A DNA stretch of 64,000 nucleotides from Chlorobaculum parvum NCIB 8327 (GCF_000020505.1 NC_011027.1:1720001-1784000), one strand, 5' to 3'; positions 38,918 to 49,276 are shown, numbered from the stretch's first letter. The notes: generated by a model not told the origin, from the letters alone. Program-made: numbers and translations.

Positions 38918-39013
38918 CCCGTAGGGGCGAACACCTGCGTGTTCGCCCTCAGCCAACACAATTATCCTGCGATATGGAATAAAAAGGGCAGACACACAGG
39001 TCTGCCCCTACGG
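38918..39013. repeat. REP pair right of the RAYT gene
   Basis: A rightward unit (38918-38949) and a leftward unit (38984-39013, ...TCTGCCCCTACGG). It lies between the RAYT stop and the end of the phosphoketolase gene and could also act as a 3' hairpin for the latter. Confidence 0.85.
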
Positions 39014-39049
39014 AAGAATTGAAATGTTCGTTTACTATCATCCCAAACG

Positions 39050-41458
39050 TCAATCCTCCCATCTCCAATCCCTCACTTCCGGCATATCCTCACCGTACTT
39101 CCTGATGTACTCCTTGTGCTCGATCAGGCGGTCGCGGACGTATTGTTTGATGTACGCCGCCTTCGGCCTGAGGCTTGAGACGCGGTTGACCACGTCGGCG
39201 ACGAGGTGGAAGCGGTCGAGGTCGTTCATCACGACCATGTCGAACGGCGTTGTCGTCGTGCCCTCCTCCTTGTAGCCGCGCACGTGCAGGTTGCGATGGT
39301 TAGTGCGGCGGTACGTCAGGCGGTGAATCAGCCATGGGTAGCCATGATAGGCAAAGATGATCGGCTTGTCAGTGGTAAACATGTCATCGAAATCGCGGTC
39401 GTCGAGGCCGTGCGGATGCTCCTCCTTCGGTTGCAACGTCATGAGATCGACCACGTTGACCACCCTGATCTTCAGCTCCGGCGCGAGCTTGCGCAGAATC
39501 TTGACGGCGGCCAGCGTTTCGAGCGTCGGCACGTCACCCGCGCAGGCCATCACCACGTCCGGCTCACCCTCACCCGCGTCGTTCGAGGCCCACTCCCAGA
39601 TGCCGATGCCACTGGTGCAGTGCCGCAAGGCGGACTCCATGTCGAGCCACTGCCACGCGGGCTGCTTGCCTGCCACGATCACGTTGATGTAGTTACGCGA
39701 GCGCAGACAGTGGTTCGTCACCGACAGCAACGAGTTGGCGTCCGGCGGCAGATAGACGCGAATCACGCTCGACTTCTTGTTGACCACGTGGTCGATAAAG
39801 CCCGGATCCTGATGCGAAAAGCCGTTGTGATCCTGCCGCCACACGTGCGAGGTCAGGAAATAGTTGAGCGAGGCGATGGGCCGCCGCCACGGAATTTCGG
39901 TGTCGGTCACCTTGAGCCACTTGGCGTGCTGGTTGAACATCGAATCGATGATGTGGATGAACGCCTCGTAGCAGGAGAAAAAGCCGTGGCGTCCGGTGAG
40001 CAGGTAGCCTTCGAGCCACCCCTGACAGGTGTGTTCGGAAAGAATTTCCATCACGCGGCCATTGTGCGAAAGATGATCGTCGGACGGAATCATCTCGGCC
40101 ATCCAGGTGCGATTGGTCTCCTCGAACAGCTCGCCGAGACGGTTCGAGGCGGTCTCGTCCGGCCCGAAAACGCGGAAGTTGGCCGCCTTCTCGTTCATTT
40201 TCATGATGTCGCGCAGAAAGCGGGCCATCGGCTTGGGCGCTTCGGCTTCCACGGAACCGGGCTTCGGCACATCGATTCCATACTCCCGGAAGTCCGGCAT
40301 ACGCAACTCCTTGAGCAACAGGCCGCCGTTAGCGTGAGGAATGTCGCCCATGCGCTTCTTGCCTTGCGGAGCCAGCTCCTGAAGCTCCGGCAGAAGCACG
40401 CCGTCGGGCGTGAACAGCTCCTCGGCCTTGTAGCTTTTCAGCCACGATTCGAGCAGCGCCATGTGCTCCGGATTGTCGCGCACCGTGCTGAACGGCACCT
40501 GGTGCGAGCGCCAGTTCCCCTCGGCGGGCTTGCCGTCAACCACCTTCGGCCCCGTCCACCCTTTCGGCGAGCGAAACACGATCATCGGCCAGATCGGACG
40601 TTCGTCCACGCCCTCGACCCTCGCCCGGCGCTGGATTTCGGCGATCTCATCGAAGCAGCGATCCATCGTCGCAGCCATCATCTGGTGCATCGTCGCCGGG
40701 TCGTCGCCCTCGACGAAGTACGGTTTGTAGCCGTAACCGATCATGAGCTGCTCCAGCTCCTCGTGTGAAATGCGCGCCAGCACGGTCGGGTTGGCGATCT
40801 TGTAACCGTTCAAATGCAGAATCGGCAGCACCGCCCCGTCGCGCTTCGGGTTCAGGAACTTGTTGCTGTGCCACGCTGTGGCGAGCGGGCCGGTCTCCGC
40901 TTCGCCGTCGCCGACCACGCAGGCCGTAACGAGGTCGGGGTTGTCGAATACCGCGCCATAGGCGTGCGAAATCGAGTAGCCCAGCTCGCCGCCTTCGTGG
41001 ATCGATCCCGGGGTCTCCGGCGCGACGTGACTCGGAATGCCACCCGGAAACGAAAACTGCCGGAACAGCCGCTTCATGCCCGACTCGTCGAACGACACGT
41101 CCGGATAGTACTCGCTGTACGTCCCCTCCATCCATACGTTCGCCACCAGCGCAGGCCCGCCATGGCCCGGCCCGGCGATATAGACGATGTCGAGATCGCG
41201 GTTACGGATGATGCGGTTCAGGTGCACGTAGAGAAAATTGAGGCCGGGAGTGGTTCCCCAGTGGCCGAGCAGGCGGGGCTTGATATGTTCTTTGGAAAGC
41301 GGCTGCTTCAGAAGCGGATTATCCATCAGGTAGATCTGACCAACGGATAGATAATTTGCCGCCCTCCAGTACGCATTCATCAATTCAAGTTCCTGTTCAG
41401 AGAGCGGGGTTGTCATTTCAGTCATAGCTTGTTCTTTTGATTTCATTGTTTCAGTCAT
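39050..41458 (-). CDS. xfp: Xylulose-5-phosphate/fructose-6-phosphate phosphoketolase
   Basis: An 802-residue thiamine-diphosphate enzyme that splits xylulose-5-P or fructose-6-P into acetyl-phosphate plus an aldose phosphate. The family hallmarks are visible: [36 protein letters not shown], the ThDP motif [22 protein letters not shown], and late [16 protein letters not shown]. The first 15 residues are uncertain (several Met). The acetate kinase gene lies upstream on the same strand (222-bp gap), giving a route acetyl-P to acetate plus ATP. Confidence 0.95.
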   Translation of the reverse strand: MTETMKSKEQAMTEMTTPLSEQELELMNAYWRAANYLSVGQIYLMDNPLLKQPLSKEHIKPRLLGHWGTTPGLNFLYVHLNRIIRNRDLDIVYIAGPGHGGPALVANVWMEGTYSEYYPDVSFDESGMKRLFRQFSFPGGIPSHVAPETPGSIHEGGELGYSISHAYGAVFDNPDLVTACVVGDGEAETGPLATAWHSNKFLNPKRDGAVLPILHLNGYKIANPTVLARISHEELEQLMIGYGYKPYFVEGDDPATMHQMMAATMDRCFDEIAEIQRRARVEGVDERPIWPMIVFRSPKGWTGPKVVDGKPAEGNWRSHQVPFSTVRDNPEHMALLESWLKSYKAEELFTPDGVLLPELQELAPQGKKRMGDIPHANGGLLLKELRMPDFREYGIDVPKPGSVEAEAPKPMARFLRDIMKMNEKAANFRVFGPDETASNRLGELFEETNRTWMAEMIPSDDHLSHNGRVMEILSEHTCQGWLEGYLLTGRHGFFSCYEAFIHIIDSMFNQHAKWLKVTDTEIPWRRPIASLNYFLTSHVWRQDHNGFSHQDPGFIDHVVNKKSSVIRVYLPPDANSLLSVTNHCLRSRNYINVIVAGKQPAWQWLDMESALRHCTSGIGIWEWASNDAGEGEPDVVMACAGDVPTLETLAAVKILRKLAPELKIRVVNVVDLMTLQPKEEHPHGLDDRDFDDMFTTDKPIIFAYHGYPWLIHRLTYRRTNHRNLHVRGYKEEGTTTTPFDMVVMNDLDRFHLVADVVNRVSSLRPKAAYIKQYVRDRLIEHKEYIRKYGEDMPEVRDWRWED

Positions 41459-41680
41459 GCAGTGTCAATCCGATAATTCTCAAAATCATGCTGGTTCTTC
41501 ATGTCAAGCCAGGGATAGCGAAAAATCCGGTTTTTCTGGCAAGTCATAGTAAGCAAATGCCCTGCAATATCTTACGAGTTTCTCCAGGATTCTTTACCTG
41601 ACAACTCCGGGCCAAGAATGAGCGGCAACACAAGCGGATTTTCCCAACAAGATTAATCCGGCTCAACGCTTGAGACCGAC

Positions 41681-42874
41681 TTACCGCCCCTCGAGCACCC
41701 GCCTCGTCTGCCTGACGATCATAACCTCTTCGTTGGTCTCCATCACTTTGACGACAACCCGGCTGCTGTCTGTCGAAATCACCCCGGCAGGTTTGAGATT
41801 TTTTTCCGGATCGACCATAACGCCGAGGAAGCCAAGGCCCGCACAGATGCGCTCGCGAATCTCGGGCGAGTGCAAGCCGATGCCGCCGGTGAAGACAATC
41901 ATGTCGAGCCCGCCGAGCGCCGCCGTGAGCGCGCCAATGTGCTTGCGGGCGGAGTAGCAGAACAGCTCCGCGGCCAGATGCGCCTGCGGATTTTCCGCTT
42001 CGGCGTCGAGAAGATCGCGCATGTCGTCGCTCACGCCTGAAACACCGAGGAGACCCGACTTTTTGTTCACCATGTCCCGAAGCCCGTCCGAATCGAGATG
42101 CCCCTGCTGCAACAGGAACAGCACCACGCCGGGATCGAGATCGCCCGTGCGCGTGCTCATGACGAGGCCACCCGCAGGCGAAAAGCCCATCGTCGTCTCG
42201 ACGCTCTGCCCGTCCAGCACCGCCGCCATGCTCGCCCCGTGGCCAAGATGCGCGATGATGACACGCCCCTTGCGGGCGAGTGGATCGCCGTCGGCTTCCA
42301 GTTGGCTGAGGATGTACTGGTAGGAAAGGCCATGAAAACCGTAGCGCTGCACGCCCTGTTTCCGAAACTGTTCAGGAATGGGACAGAGCTTCGCCAGCGG
42401 AGGCATCGTACTGTGGAAGGCGGTATCGAAGCAGGCGACCTGGAACACGCCCGGCAGCTCGGTAGTGGCGTAACGGATAGCGTTCAGAGCCTGCGGCAGA
42501 TGCTCGGGAGCATAGGGGACGAGTTCGGTGACGGAATCGATCAGCTCGGGCGTCACCTTTTCGGGCGCGGTGTGGCGCGGCCCGCCGTGCACAACCCGGT
42601 GCCCCACCGCGTCCGGCATACCGGGGCCGTGCTGCGTGAGCCACGAGAACACATGCCGGCACGCTGCCGCGTGATCTGCCGCCTCGACTTTCTCGCAATC
42701 GATGTACCGACCCTGCGGATCATTGACCGAAAAAGTGGCATCAGTCAACCCGATCCGCGTCAGCGAACCGGAAAACAGCAACTCCTCGGTCTGCCCGCTC
42801 TCGTAGAGTGAAAACTTGATGCTCGACGAACCGGTATTGACGGCAAGAATCGTAATCACAGGCTTGGGTTTCAT
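41681..42874 (-). CDS. ackA: Acetate kinase
   Basis: A 397-residue ASKHA-fold enzyme that converts acetyl-phosphate and ADP to acetate and ATP, or the reverse. Motifs: AVNTGSSSIKFSLY, GHRVVHGG, FDTAFHSTMPPLA, HLGHGASMAAV and TGGIGLHSPEIRE. It precedes xfp on the same strand and supplies the second step of a phosphoketolase shunt. Phosphotransacetylase is not in the window. Confidence 0.96.
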   Translation of the reverse strand: MKPKPVITILAVNTGSSSIKFSLYESGQTEELLFSGSLTRIGLTDATFSVNDPQGRYIDCEKVEAADHAAACRHVFSWLTQHGPGMPDAVGHRVVHGGPRHTAPEKVTPELIDSVTELVPYAPEHLPQALNAIRYATTELPGVFQVACFDTAFHSTMPPLAKLCPIPEQFRKQGVQRYGFHGLSYQYILSQLEADGDPLARKGRVIIAHLGHGASMAAVLDGQSVETTMGFSPAGGLVMSTRTGDLDPGVVLFLLQQGHLDSDGLRDMVNKKSGLLGVSGVSDDMRDLLDAEAENPQAHLAAELFCYSARKHIGALTAALGGLDMIVFTGGIGLHSPEIRERICAGLGFLGVMVDPEKNLKPAGVISTDSSRVVVKVMETNEEVMIVRQTRRVLEGR

Positions 42875-43100
42875 GGCACAACCTCCTCGGCAAATTTCAG
42901 GACAACCAGCATGAAACGCTACCGGCCTCCGGATTCAAACAAAGATACACGACACTGAATCCAACCCTACCCACCTGTCGTTACGTTCCTGAAAAATCGG
43001 GGGCGTGAGCATTGTCGGCACTGCAAGCAACATTAACGAAAAACAATGGTAAACGAGCTATATTCTGTGAAGCCCCATCGAACCACTACCATCCGGAATC

Positions 43101-43628
43101 ATGATGACGTTGCCCCAAAAAGAGCTCATCTCCGCCGAACGGCTTCAAGAGCGCGTCGCTGAGCTGGCTCGGGAGATTTCCGACGATCTGGAAGGGATTG
43201 ATCTGCTGACGGTGGTTTGCGTGCTGAAGGGGGCGTTCATCTTCACAGCCGATCTGGTGCGTCACCTGACCCTGCCCTGCCGCATCGAGTTCATCCGGGC
43301 TTCGAGTTATGGCGAAGGGCGCACCTCATCCGGCAAGGTCAAGCTCGAACATCATGAAACCATCGAGCTTGAAGGCAAGCACGTGCTGCTGGTGGAGGAT
43401 ATTCTCGACACGGGGCGCACCCTCTCGCGCATCGTAGCCGAACTGGAACAGCAGCGACCGGCCTCCATGCGCGTCTGCGCCCTGCTCGACAAGCCCTCGC
43501 GCCGGAGCGTCCTATTCGAAGCGAACTATACGGGCTTCACGATTCCTGACCACTTCGTCGTCGGCTACGGCCTCGACGCTGACGAGCGGTATCGCGAACT
43601 GCCGTTCATCGCCATCGAAAACCGCTGA
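43101..43628 (+). CDS. hpt: Hypoxanthine phosphoribosyltransferase
   Basis: A 175-residue purine-salvage enzyme that makes IMP (or GMP) from the base and PRPP. The PRPP-binding motif is VLLVEDILDTGRTL, preceded by SSYGEGRTSSGKV and followed by DHFVVGYGLDADERYRELPFIAI, the HPRT signature. It would act on bases taken up by the AzgA-type permease at 9.3 kb. Single gene. Confidence 0.95.
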   Translation: MMTLPQKELISAERLQERVAELAREISDDLEGIDLLTVVCVLKGAFIFTADLVRHLTLPCRIEFIRASSYGEGRTSSGKVKLEHHETIELEGKHVLLVEDILDTGRTLSRIVAELEQQRPASMRVCALLDKPSRRSVLFEANYTGFTIPDHFVVGYGLDADERYRELPFIAIENR

Positions 43629-43951
43629 AGGGTGGGGCCGAGAAGCAGTCCTTATTTCGAGCCACTCGTATCCAGCCCGCTACCGGAAATGAAGCCTTGA
43701 ACAACGTCACTACCCTATCCGTCATTCCCGCGAAGGCGGGAATGACCAGGTGCAATGTAATGGCGGCCTGACTCGTCAGGACCGCCCTCCGCTCTCACCC
43801 TTTCCTCCCCTTCCTGCACCGGACAAATTACAATTATGTCTTTTTTTTCAACCCAAAACCCTTTTACACCCTAATTATTTTAGGATTTGTTTTATATTCA
43901 CCTTAATCAAAAGACTCGAAAAGGTCGAAAAGCCAGAAAAAAAAGACGTCC
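43629..43951. other. Gap upstream of nifV with repeat element
   Basis: It contains the ~95-bp repeat listed separately (43652-43747). The remaining 200 bp before nifV are pyrimidine- and then AT-rich. I found no convincing -24/-12 sequence (TGGCAC-N5-TTGC) here. Confidence 0.45.
43652..43747. repeat. ~95-bp repeat ending in a perfect palindrome, copy 1
   Basis: It ends in GTCATTCCCGCG...CGGGAATGAC (43721-43746). The upstream part (TTATTTCGAGCC, TATCCAGCCCGCTA, CTTGAACAACGTC, CTATCC) is shared with 49501-49595. Confidence 0.7.
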
Positions 43952-45112
43952 ATGCCAGCCCAAACCACATCCGATACCGGATCGATCCTCAAGCCGTGGA
44001 TCATCGATACGACCCTCCGGGACGGAGAGCAGGCGCCGGGCGTGGTGTTCAATCCGCATGAGAAAACACGCATCGCGGAGCTGCTGGCCGAAGCCGGGGT
44101 TGACGAAATCGAGATCGGCTATCCGGCAATCAGCGAAGCTGAGCGCAAGGTAATCCGCGAGATCGCCGCCCTGAACCTGCCCGTGCGGCTGACCGCGTGG
44201 TCGCGCGCCAACATGAACGACATCGAACTGGCCGCAAAGAGTGGAACCGGTGCGGTGCACATCAGCTTCCCGATTTCGCAGCTCTACATGGAGCTGATGA
44301 AAAAGGAGTACGACTGGGTGCAGGAGCAGCTCCACGCAATGATTTCGAAAGCTCGCGGCCTGTTCGACTTCGTGAGCGTCGGCGGGCAGGATGCCACGCG
44401 AGCCGATCTTTCGCTGCTGCAACGATTCATGAGCGACGCGGAAGCCGCCGGAGCTGAACGATTGCGCATCGCCGACACGGTGGGCATTTCAACGCCCGGC
44501 ACGGTGATGGCGCTTGGCGCGGCGTTGCGCGAGCACTCTGCGCTGCCGCTTGAATTCCACGCGCACAACGACCTCGGCATGGCGACCGCCAACGCCTTCA
44601 CGGCGCTCGAAGCGGGGTTCGAAGCCGTCAGCGTGTCGGTAACCGGTCTCGGCGAAAGGGCGGGCAACGCGGCGCTCGAAGAGCTGGCGATGGCGCTTGC
44701 GCTTTCCGGCCGATTCGAGTCTCGGCTCGACACCGCGATGCTTTCGACACTGTGCGATACGGTCGCCCTGGCCGCGGGGCGGGCGATTCAGGATCAGAAA
44801 CCGGTCGTTGGGCGCTCGGCGTTCCAGCACGAATCGGGCATCCATTGCGCGGCCTTGCTGCAAGACCCGCTCTCCTACCAGCCATTCCTGCCGTCACAGG
44901 TCGGACGTGGCGACTTCGAGATGGTCATCGGCAAGCATTCGGGCACGGCGGCTATCATGGAGCACTTCCGGAGAAAAGGGATCGAGATGTCGCGTGACGA
45001 AGCGCGGGCACTGCTCGAACTGATCAGAAATCACGCCGACCGCCTCAAACGCTCGCTCAGGACGGACGAAATCGATGCCATCCGCGAAGGCACACTCATC
45101 AAGCAAGCTTAA
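43952..45112 (+). CDS. nifV: Homocitrate synthase NifV
   Basis: A 386-residue DRE-TIM enzyme condensing acetyl-CoA with 2-oxoglutarate to homocitrate, the organic part of the nitrogenase FeMo-cofactor. The start motif IIDTTLRDGEQAPGVVF and the metal-binding ELPLEFHAHNDLGMATANAF are clear; SEAERKVIREIAAL and LGERAGNAALEELAMAL fit NifV. It lies 20 bp before nifA, so the two are probably one transcript. Confidence 0.93.
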   Translation: MPAQTTSDTGSILKPWIIDTTLRDGEQAPGVVFNPHEKTRIAELLAEAGVDEIEIGYPAISEAERKVIREIAALNLPVRLTAWSRANMNDIELAAKSGTGAVHISFPISQLYMELMKKEYDWVQEQLHAMISKARGLFDFVSVGGQDATRADLSLLQRFMSDAEAAGAERLRIADTVGISTPGTVMALGAALREHSALPLEFHAHNDLGMATANAFTALEAGFEAVSVSVTGLGERAGNAALEELAMALALSGRFESRLDTAMLSTLCDTVALAAGRAIQDQKPVVGRSAFQHESGIHCAALLQDPLSYQPFLPSQVGRGDFEMVIGKHSGTAAIMEHFRRKGIEMSRDEARALLELIRNHADRLKRSLRTDEIDAIREGTLIKQA

Positions 45113-45132
45113 CTATCGAATAACAAGTCTTC

Positions 45133-46752
45133 ATGCTCATAGCGCACGAACAGGAACAGAGCAGCATCAGCCTTCTTGCCGAAGTAAGCAGGACCGTCAA
45201 CAACGAAGAGGACATCAGCAAGGTGCTCCGACTGGTACTGTTCATCCTGTCGGAACACATGAACATGCTCCGCGGCATGGTGACCATTCTCGACAAAAGC
45301 ACCGGTGAAATGGTCATCAACGAATCGTTCGGACTGAGCGAGGAGCAGAGCCAGCTTGGACGCTACAAAATCGGTGAAGGCATTATCGGGCAGGTGGTTG
45401 AAACCGGCAAACCCAATGTGGTACCCCGTCTCGACGAAGAGCCGCTGTTCCTTGACCGCACCCAGTCGAGAGTCGAAGAGAACAAAGAGGAGCTTTGCTT
45501 CATCTGCGTACCAATCATGGTGGGCAGCGAGGTCATCGGCACGCTGAGCGCCGACCGCAGGATTTCCGTTCCCACAGAAAATGGCAACAAGCGGCGCAAA
45601 AGCGATCGGATCGATATTCTGCAATACTATGTCGATCTGCTCTCCATCATCGCGGCCATGATTGCCCAGGCGGTTCGCATCAAGCAGCTCGATAACGAGG
45701 AGAAGAGCACGGACGCGCCCGAACACCCGAGCCACCCCGAGCATTCGGGCTACCCGATTGCGGAAGGCGAATTCGTTGAAGACGTTCCCGACGCCGACCG
45801 CCCGGCCAACATCATCGGCAACACCAAGCCCATGATGAGCCTTTTCAGGATGATCGACAAGATCTCCAAGACCAACGCCACAGCCCTGATTCTCGGCGAG
45901 AGCGGCGTCGGCAAGGAGCTGGTTGCCAATGCGATCCACTACAAAAGCATGCGCAACGGCAAGCCGTTCATCAAGTTCAACTGCGCGGCGCTGCCGGAAA
46001 GTATCGTCGAAAGCGAGCTGTTCGGCCACGAGAAAGGGGCCTTCACCGGAGCCGCCTCACTGCGGCGCGGACGCTTCGAGCTGGCCGATACCGGCACGAT
46101 TTTTCTGGACGAAGTGGGCGAGCTGAGCCTCTCCACGCAGGCCAAGCTGCTGCGGATCATTCAGGAGAAGGAGTTCGAACGGCTCGGCGGCGCCAAGACC
46201 GTCAAGACCGACGTGCGCATCATCGCGGCCACCAACAGGAACCTCGAAGAACAGATTCAGCAGGGATCGTTCCGCGAGGATTTATACTACCGGCTCAACA
46301 TTTTTCCGATCACCGTGCCGCCGCTTCGCGAGCGCAAAACCGACATTCTGCTGCTGGCAGACTACTTTGTGGAAAAATTCAACACGGCCAACCACAAAGG
46401 GATTCGGCGGATTTCAACCACGGCCATCGACATGCTGATGCGCTACCACTGGCCCGGCAACGTGCGCGAGTTGCAGAACTGCATCGAGCGCGCGGTCATC
46501 CTGAGCGAAGACAACGTCATCCACGGCTACCACCTGCCGCCCTCGCTCCAGACCGCCGAATCAAGCGGTACGCCCTACATCGGCGACCTGCAGCAGAAGC
46601 TCGATTCGATCGAAAAGGAGATGATAATCGAAGCACTCAAACGCACCAAAGGCAACATGACCAAAGCCGCTGCTCAACTCGGCTTGTCGGACAGAATCAT
46701 GGGATTGAGGATGAAGAAGTTCAATATCGACTACAAGAAATTCCGACCTTGA
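45133..46752 (+). CDS. nifA: Nitrogen fixation activator NifA
   Basis: A 539-residue sigma-54 activator. The N-terminal GAF domain (about 15-180) is followed by a His/Pro-rich linker, then the AAA+ domain (Walker A GESGVGKE, 255-262; sigma-54 loop GAFTGA, 302-307) and a Fis-type DNA-binding helix-turn-helix at the C-terminus (MTKAAAQLGLSDRIMGLRMKKF). The interdomain linker lacks the Cys cluster of oxygen-sensitive rhizobial NifA, and no nifL is visible. It should drive the consensus -24/-12 promoter before nifH. Confidence 0.93.
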   Translation: MLIAHEQEQSSISLLAEVSRTVNNEEDISKVLRLVLFILSEHMNMLRGMVTILDKSTGEMVINESFGLSEEQSQLGRYKIGEGIIGQVVETGKPNVVPRLDEEPLFLDRTQSRVEENKEELCFICVPIMVGSEVIGTLSADRRISVPTENGNKRRKSDRIDILQYYVDLLSIIAAMIAQAVRIKQLDNEEKSTDAPEHPSHPEHSGYPIAEGEFVEDVPDADRPANIIGNTKPMMSLFRMIDKISKTNATALILGESGVGKELVANAIHYKSMRNGKPFIKFNCAALPESIVESELFGHEKGAFTGAASLRRGRFELADTGTIFLDEVGELSLSTQAKLLRIIQEKEFERLGGAKTVKTDVRIIAATNRNLEEQIQQGSFREDLYYRLNIFPITVPPLRERKTDILLLADYFVEKFNTANHKGIRRISTTAIDMLMRYHWPGNVRELQNCIERAVILSEDNVIHGYHLPPSLQTAESSGTPYIGDLQQKLDSIEKEMIIEALKRTKGNMTKAAAQLGLSDRIMGLRMKKFNIDYKKFRP

Positions 46753-47127
46753 TGGTAAAGGTTGGACGGATTCTGGAATGATCAGAATCGGGATGAAACA
46801 GAGGACGCCATTCATTTGATTTACTCCACGCTCATGCGGTGAATCAGGTGAATGGCGTTTCCTGTTGAGGTCTGAATTTTGCTTGTAAAAATCCAGTAAT
46901 CTTCGTAGATAGAAATCGTAAGCCTCGCCGTCGAGCTTATGCAGTACCCCTCCCAAGACGGCCTTCCGAATGAGCAGTGCAGGCATGATACAAGACGAGC
47001 GACGGAATTGCTGATAAGGTCTTTGATTGAAGCCGTATTTATTGCCGAATTATACAGAAAAAAGCTTTCTGCTTTTTCAGAATTAGGTAGATCAGTCTAA
47101 ACGTTGTTAAACCAATAAGGAAATCAC
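46753..47127. other. Gap between nifA and the OLD-like gene
   Basis: A hairpin with arms CGCCATTCA (46806-46814) and TGAATGGCG (46849-46857), extended inward by TTGATT/AATCA, lies about 55 bp after nifA and may stabilise or end its mRNA. A minus-strand open frame (46821-47096) has protein-like composition but no start codon. AT content rises toward 47.1 kb. Confidence 0.45.
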
Positions 47128-48860
47128 ATGGCCGTGAAGAAGAAAATAGAGGAAGTTATTGCTCTTGTTGGAGATGATGAAAATGCACCTCGCCCCCGAC
47201 TCCATAGGCTTATTATCCAAAATTTCCGCTCCATCGGAGTGGAAAAGGTAGAAATAGAGCTAGATGATATTGTTGTCCTTGTTGGCCCAAACAATGTTGG
47301 AAAAAGCAGCATCCTAAGAGCGTATGAGACTGTGATGTCGCATGGATCGAAAGATGGAAAACTAACAATTAACGATTTTCCAAATGGCCAAGTTGACCCA
47401 GAAAACCTTCCAACGATTGAACTTCATACGATCGTGTTCAGTGAAGCGCCAGGCGAGAGATGGCTCTACGCCACTTCTGATGGTGAATGGCTAATTCGCG
47501 AAAAATGGGTATGGGACAGCCCGAACAAAGATCCAAAACGACAGGGGTTTGATGTTCAAAAGAATGACTGGGATGACCAGGTCCCATGGGGGGCCCCGAA
47601 TGTGGCAAATTCACGCCGCCCACTGCCTCATAGAATAGATGCCTTCGCAACGCCCGATAAACAAGCAACTGAAATCACCAAACTAATAACCAGTCTACTA
47701 AAAGAAAAGCTGGCTGATATCAAAACAAATCCCGAGCAAGAAAAGTCTGATTACGAGCTTATTCTAGATAAGATCAAGGATCTCCAAACAAAGGTTGTAC
47801 AAGCAACAGAAGAGGAAATTAAAGTTATAGAAAATGAAGTATCAGAATATTTAGGAAGTTATTCCCGAAACATAAAATAAAGTTTGACGCAAAGCCTGAT
47901 GCTGAACTAGAAAGCGCATACCAGCCGTTTAAGAGTAATGCAGACTTATTAATGGGTCCAGAGGACGGTTATTTTTCATCTATTGAACATCAAGGCAGTG
48001 GAGCGAGAAGAACTCTCTTATGGGCCACGTTGAAATATCTTTCAGAGTCACAAGATAAGAAAGGCTCTCGCCCTCACGTGTTGCTGCTGGATGAACCAGA
48101 GATTTGCTTGCATCCATCCGCCATTCGCGAAGCAAGAGCGGTGTTATATGACCTACCCACTAGTGGAAATTGGCAAGTAATGATAACATCTCACTCTCCA
48201 ATCTTTATAGACCTATCCAAAGATAACACAACCATTGTTAGAGTTTTCAGAGACGGTGATAGTGAAGTAAAAAGCACTACTCTATATAGACCTGAAAGAG
48301 CAAAGTTAGATAAAGATGACAAGAAAAATTTGAAGTTGATGAATATATGTGATCCATATGTTCATGAGTTTTTCTTTGGGGGTCGCCAAGTAATAGTTGA
48401 AGGCGATACAGAATTCACAGCTTTTTCAATGCTAAAAGAGATGTACCCTGATCAATATAGTGACGTGCAAATCATAAGAGCCAGAGGGAAGGGAATAATT
48501 CCCTCTGTAGCCAAAGTGTTAAAGCAGTTTTCAAAATCGTTTTTTATACTTCACGACACAGATGAAGAGTTGACCTCTAAAGGAAAGAAGAATCCCGCAT
48601 GGGGCATGAACAACACTATCGCTGAACTACTGGATACAGACGGAAGAGTTAATCTGGTTGCTTGTAAAACCTGCTTTGAAACGGCTTTATTTGGCGAAGA
48701 GGTCAAAGACGAGAAACCATATAATGCATTAATACGAATCAGAAATGATAACGAAGCACGAGATCGGGTTAAATCGCTACTTGATTACCTTATTGGAGTT
48801 CATGGTGCAACCCTCCCAGAAAATTGTGTCCATTGGAACAAAGTTCAGCAACTGGTTTAA
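47128..48860 (+). pseudogene. OLD-family ATPase/TOPRIM nuclease, frameshifted
   Basis: Two frames form one protein. Frame one (47128-47880) has the SMC-like start LHRLIIQNFRSIGVEKVEIEL and Walker A GPNNVGKSS (53-61). Frame two, open from just before 47859 to 48860, has SGARRTLLWATLKYL, Walker B VLLLDEPEICLHP and a TOPRIM domain with QVIVEGDTEF and FILHDTDEE. The frames join if one A is restored near 47855-47857 (then LGKLFPKHKIKF). OLD proteins are nucleases used by phages, plasmids and defence systems such as Gabija. Base composition is much more AT-rich than the neighbours, pointing to transfer. Inactive unless the shift is an error or programmed. Confidence 0.8.
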
Positions 48861-48937
48861 CAAAGTATTTCTACGGACAATCCACTGAATGCCGCGTTAG
48901 CCATAGGAAATGAAACCATCGATAGCCATAATTTGCC

Positions 48938-49276
48938 TTACTCGCCATCAGCCTCTTTCGACACCACCCCACTTCCCGCACTCTCCACAACCTTCAGCTT
49001 TCCGACCTTCAACTCACCAATTTCAAGCGAATCGATTTTCGACTTCCCTACAAACAACCGCTTGATAACAAGCCGTCCGATGGCCAACGCGCCAATCGCT
49101 AAAGCCCCGATGCTGAGTGCCCCAATGGCAAGCGCACCGATTGCCGCCGCGCCTGACGAAACAGCTGGAAATGCCAGTGGCCTGCCGGGCACTGCTGTCA
49201 GTTCTGGGCTTTGACCTGCTGACAGATGCTTATGCTCACTGCCAAGCGTTGGGCGACGATGAAGAAAAGTTTTCAT
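48938..49276 (-). CDS. Pentapeptide-like beta-helix protein
   Basis: A 112-residue protein. From about residue 42 a five-residue period runs through the rest: AIGAL AIGAL SIGAL AIGAL AIGRL VIKRL FVGKS KIDSL EIGEL KVGKL. Large hydrophobic residues fall at two of each five places, as in a right-handed quadrilateral beta-helix, but the consensus is not the usual A(D/N)LxX pentapeptide. The N-terminal 40 residues are polar. Function unknown. It converges with the OLD-like gene and lies on the minus strand within the nif region. Confidence 0.55.
   Translation of the reverse strand: MKTFLHRRPTLGSEHKHLSAGQSPELTAVPGRPLAFPAVSSGAAAIGALAIGALSIGALAIGALAIGRLVIKRLFVGKSKIDSLEIGELKVGKLKVVESAGSGVVSKEADGE

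Noticed and set aside
39206-40768. Open frame of 520 codons on the plus strand across xfp
   Set aside because: Antisense shadow of phosphoketolase; no protein family pattern.
46821-47096. Minus-strand open frame after nifA (ends IHLIHRMSVE)
   Set aside because: Protein-like composition but no start codon and no recognised family; kept only as a note in the gap entry.
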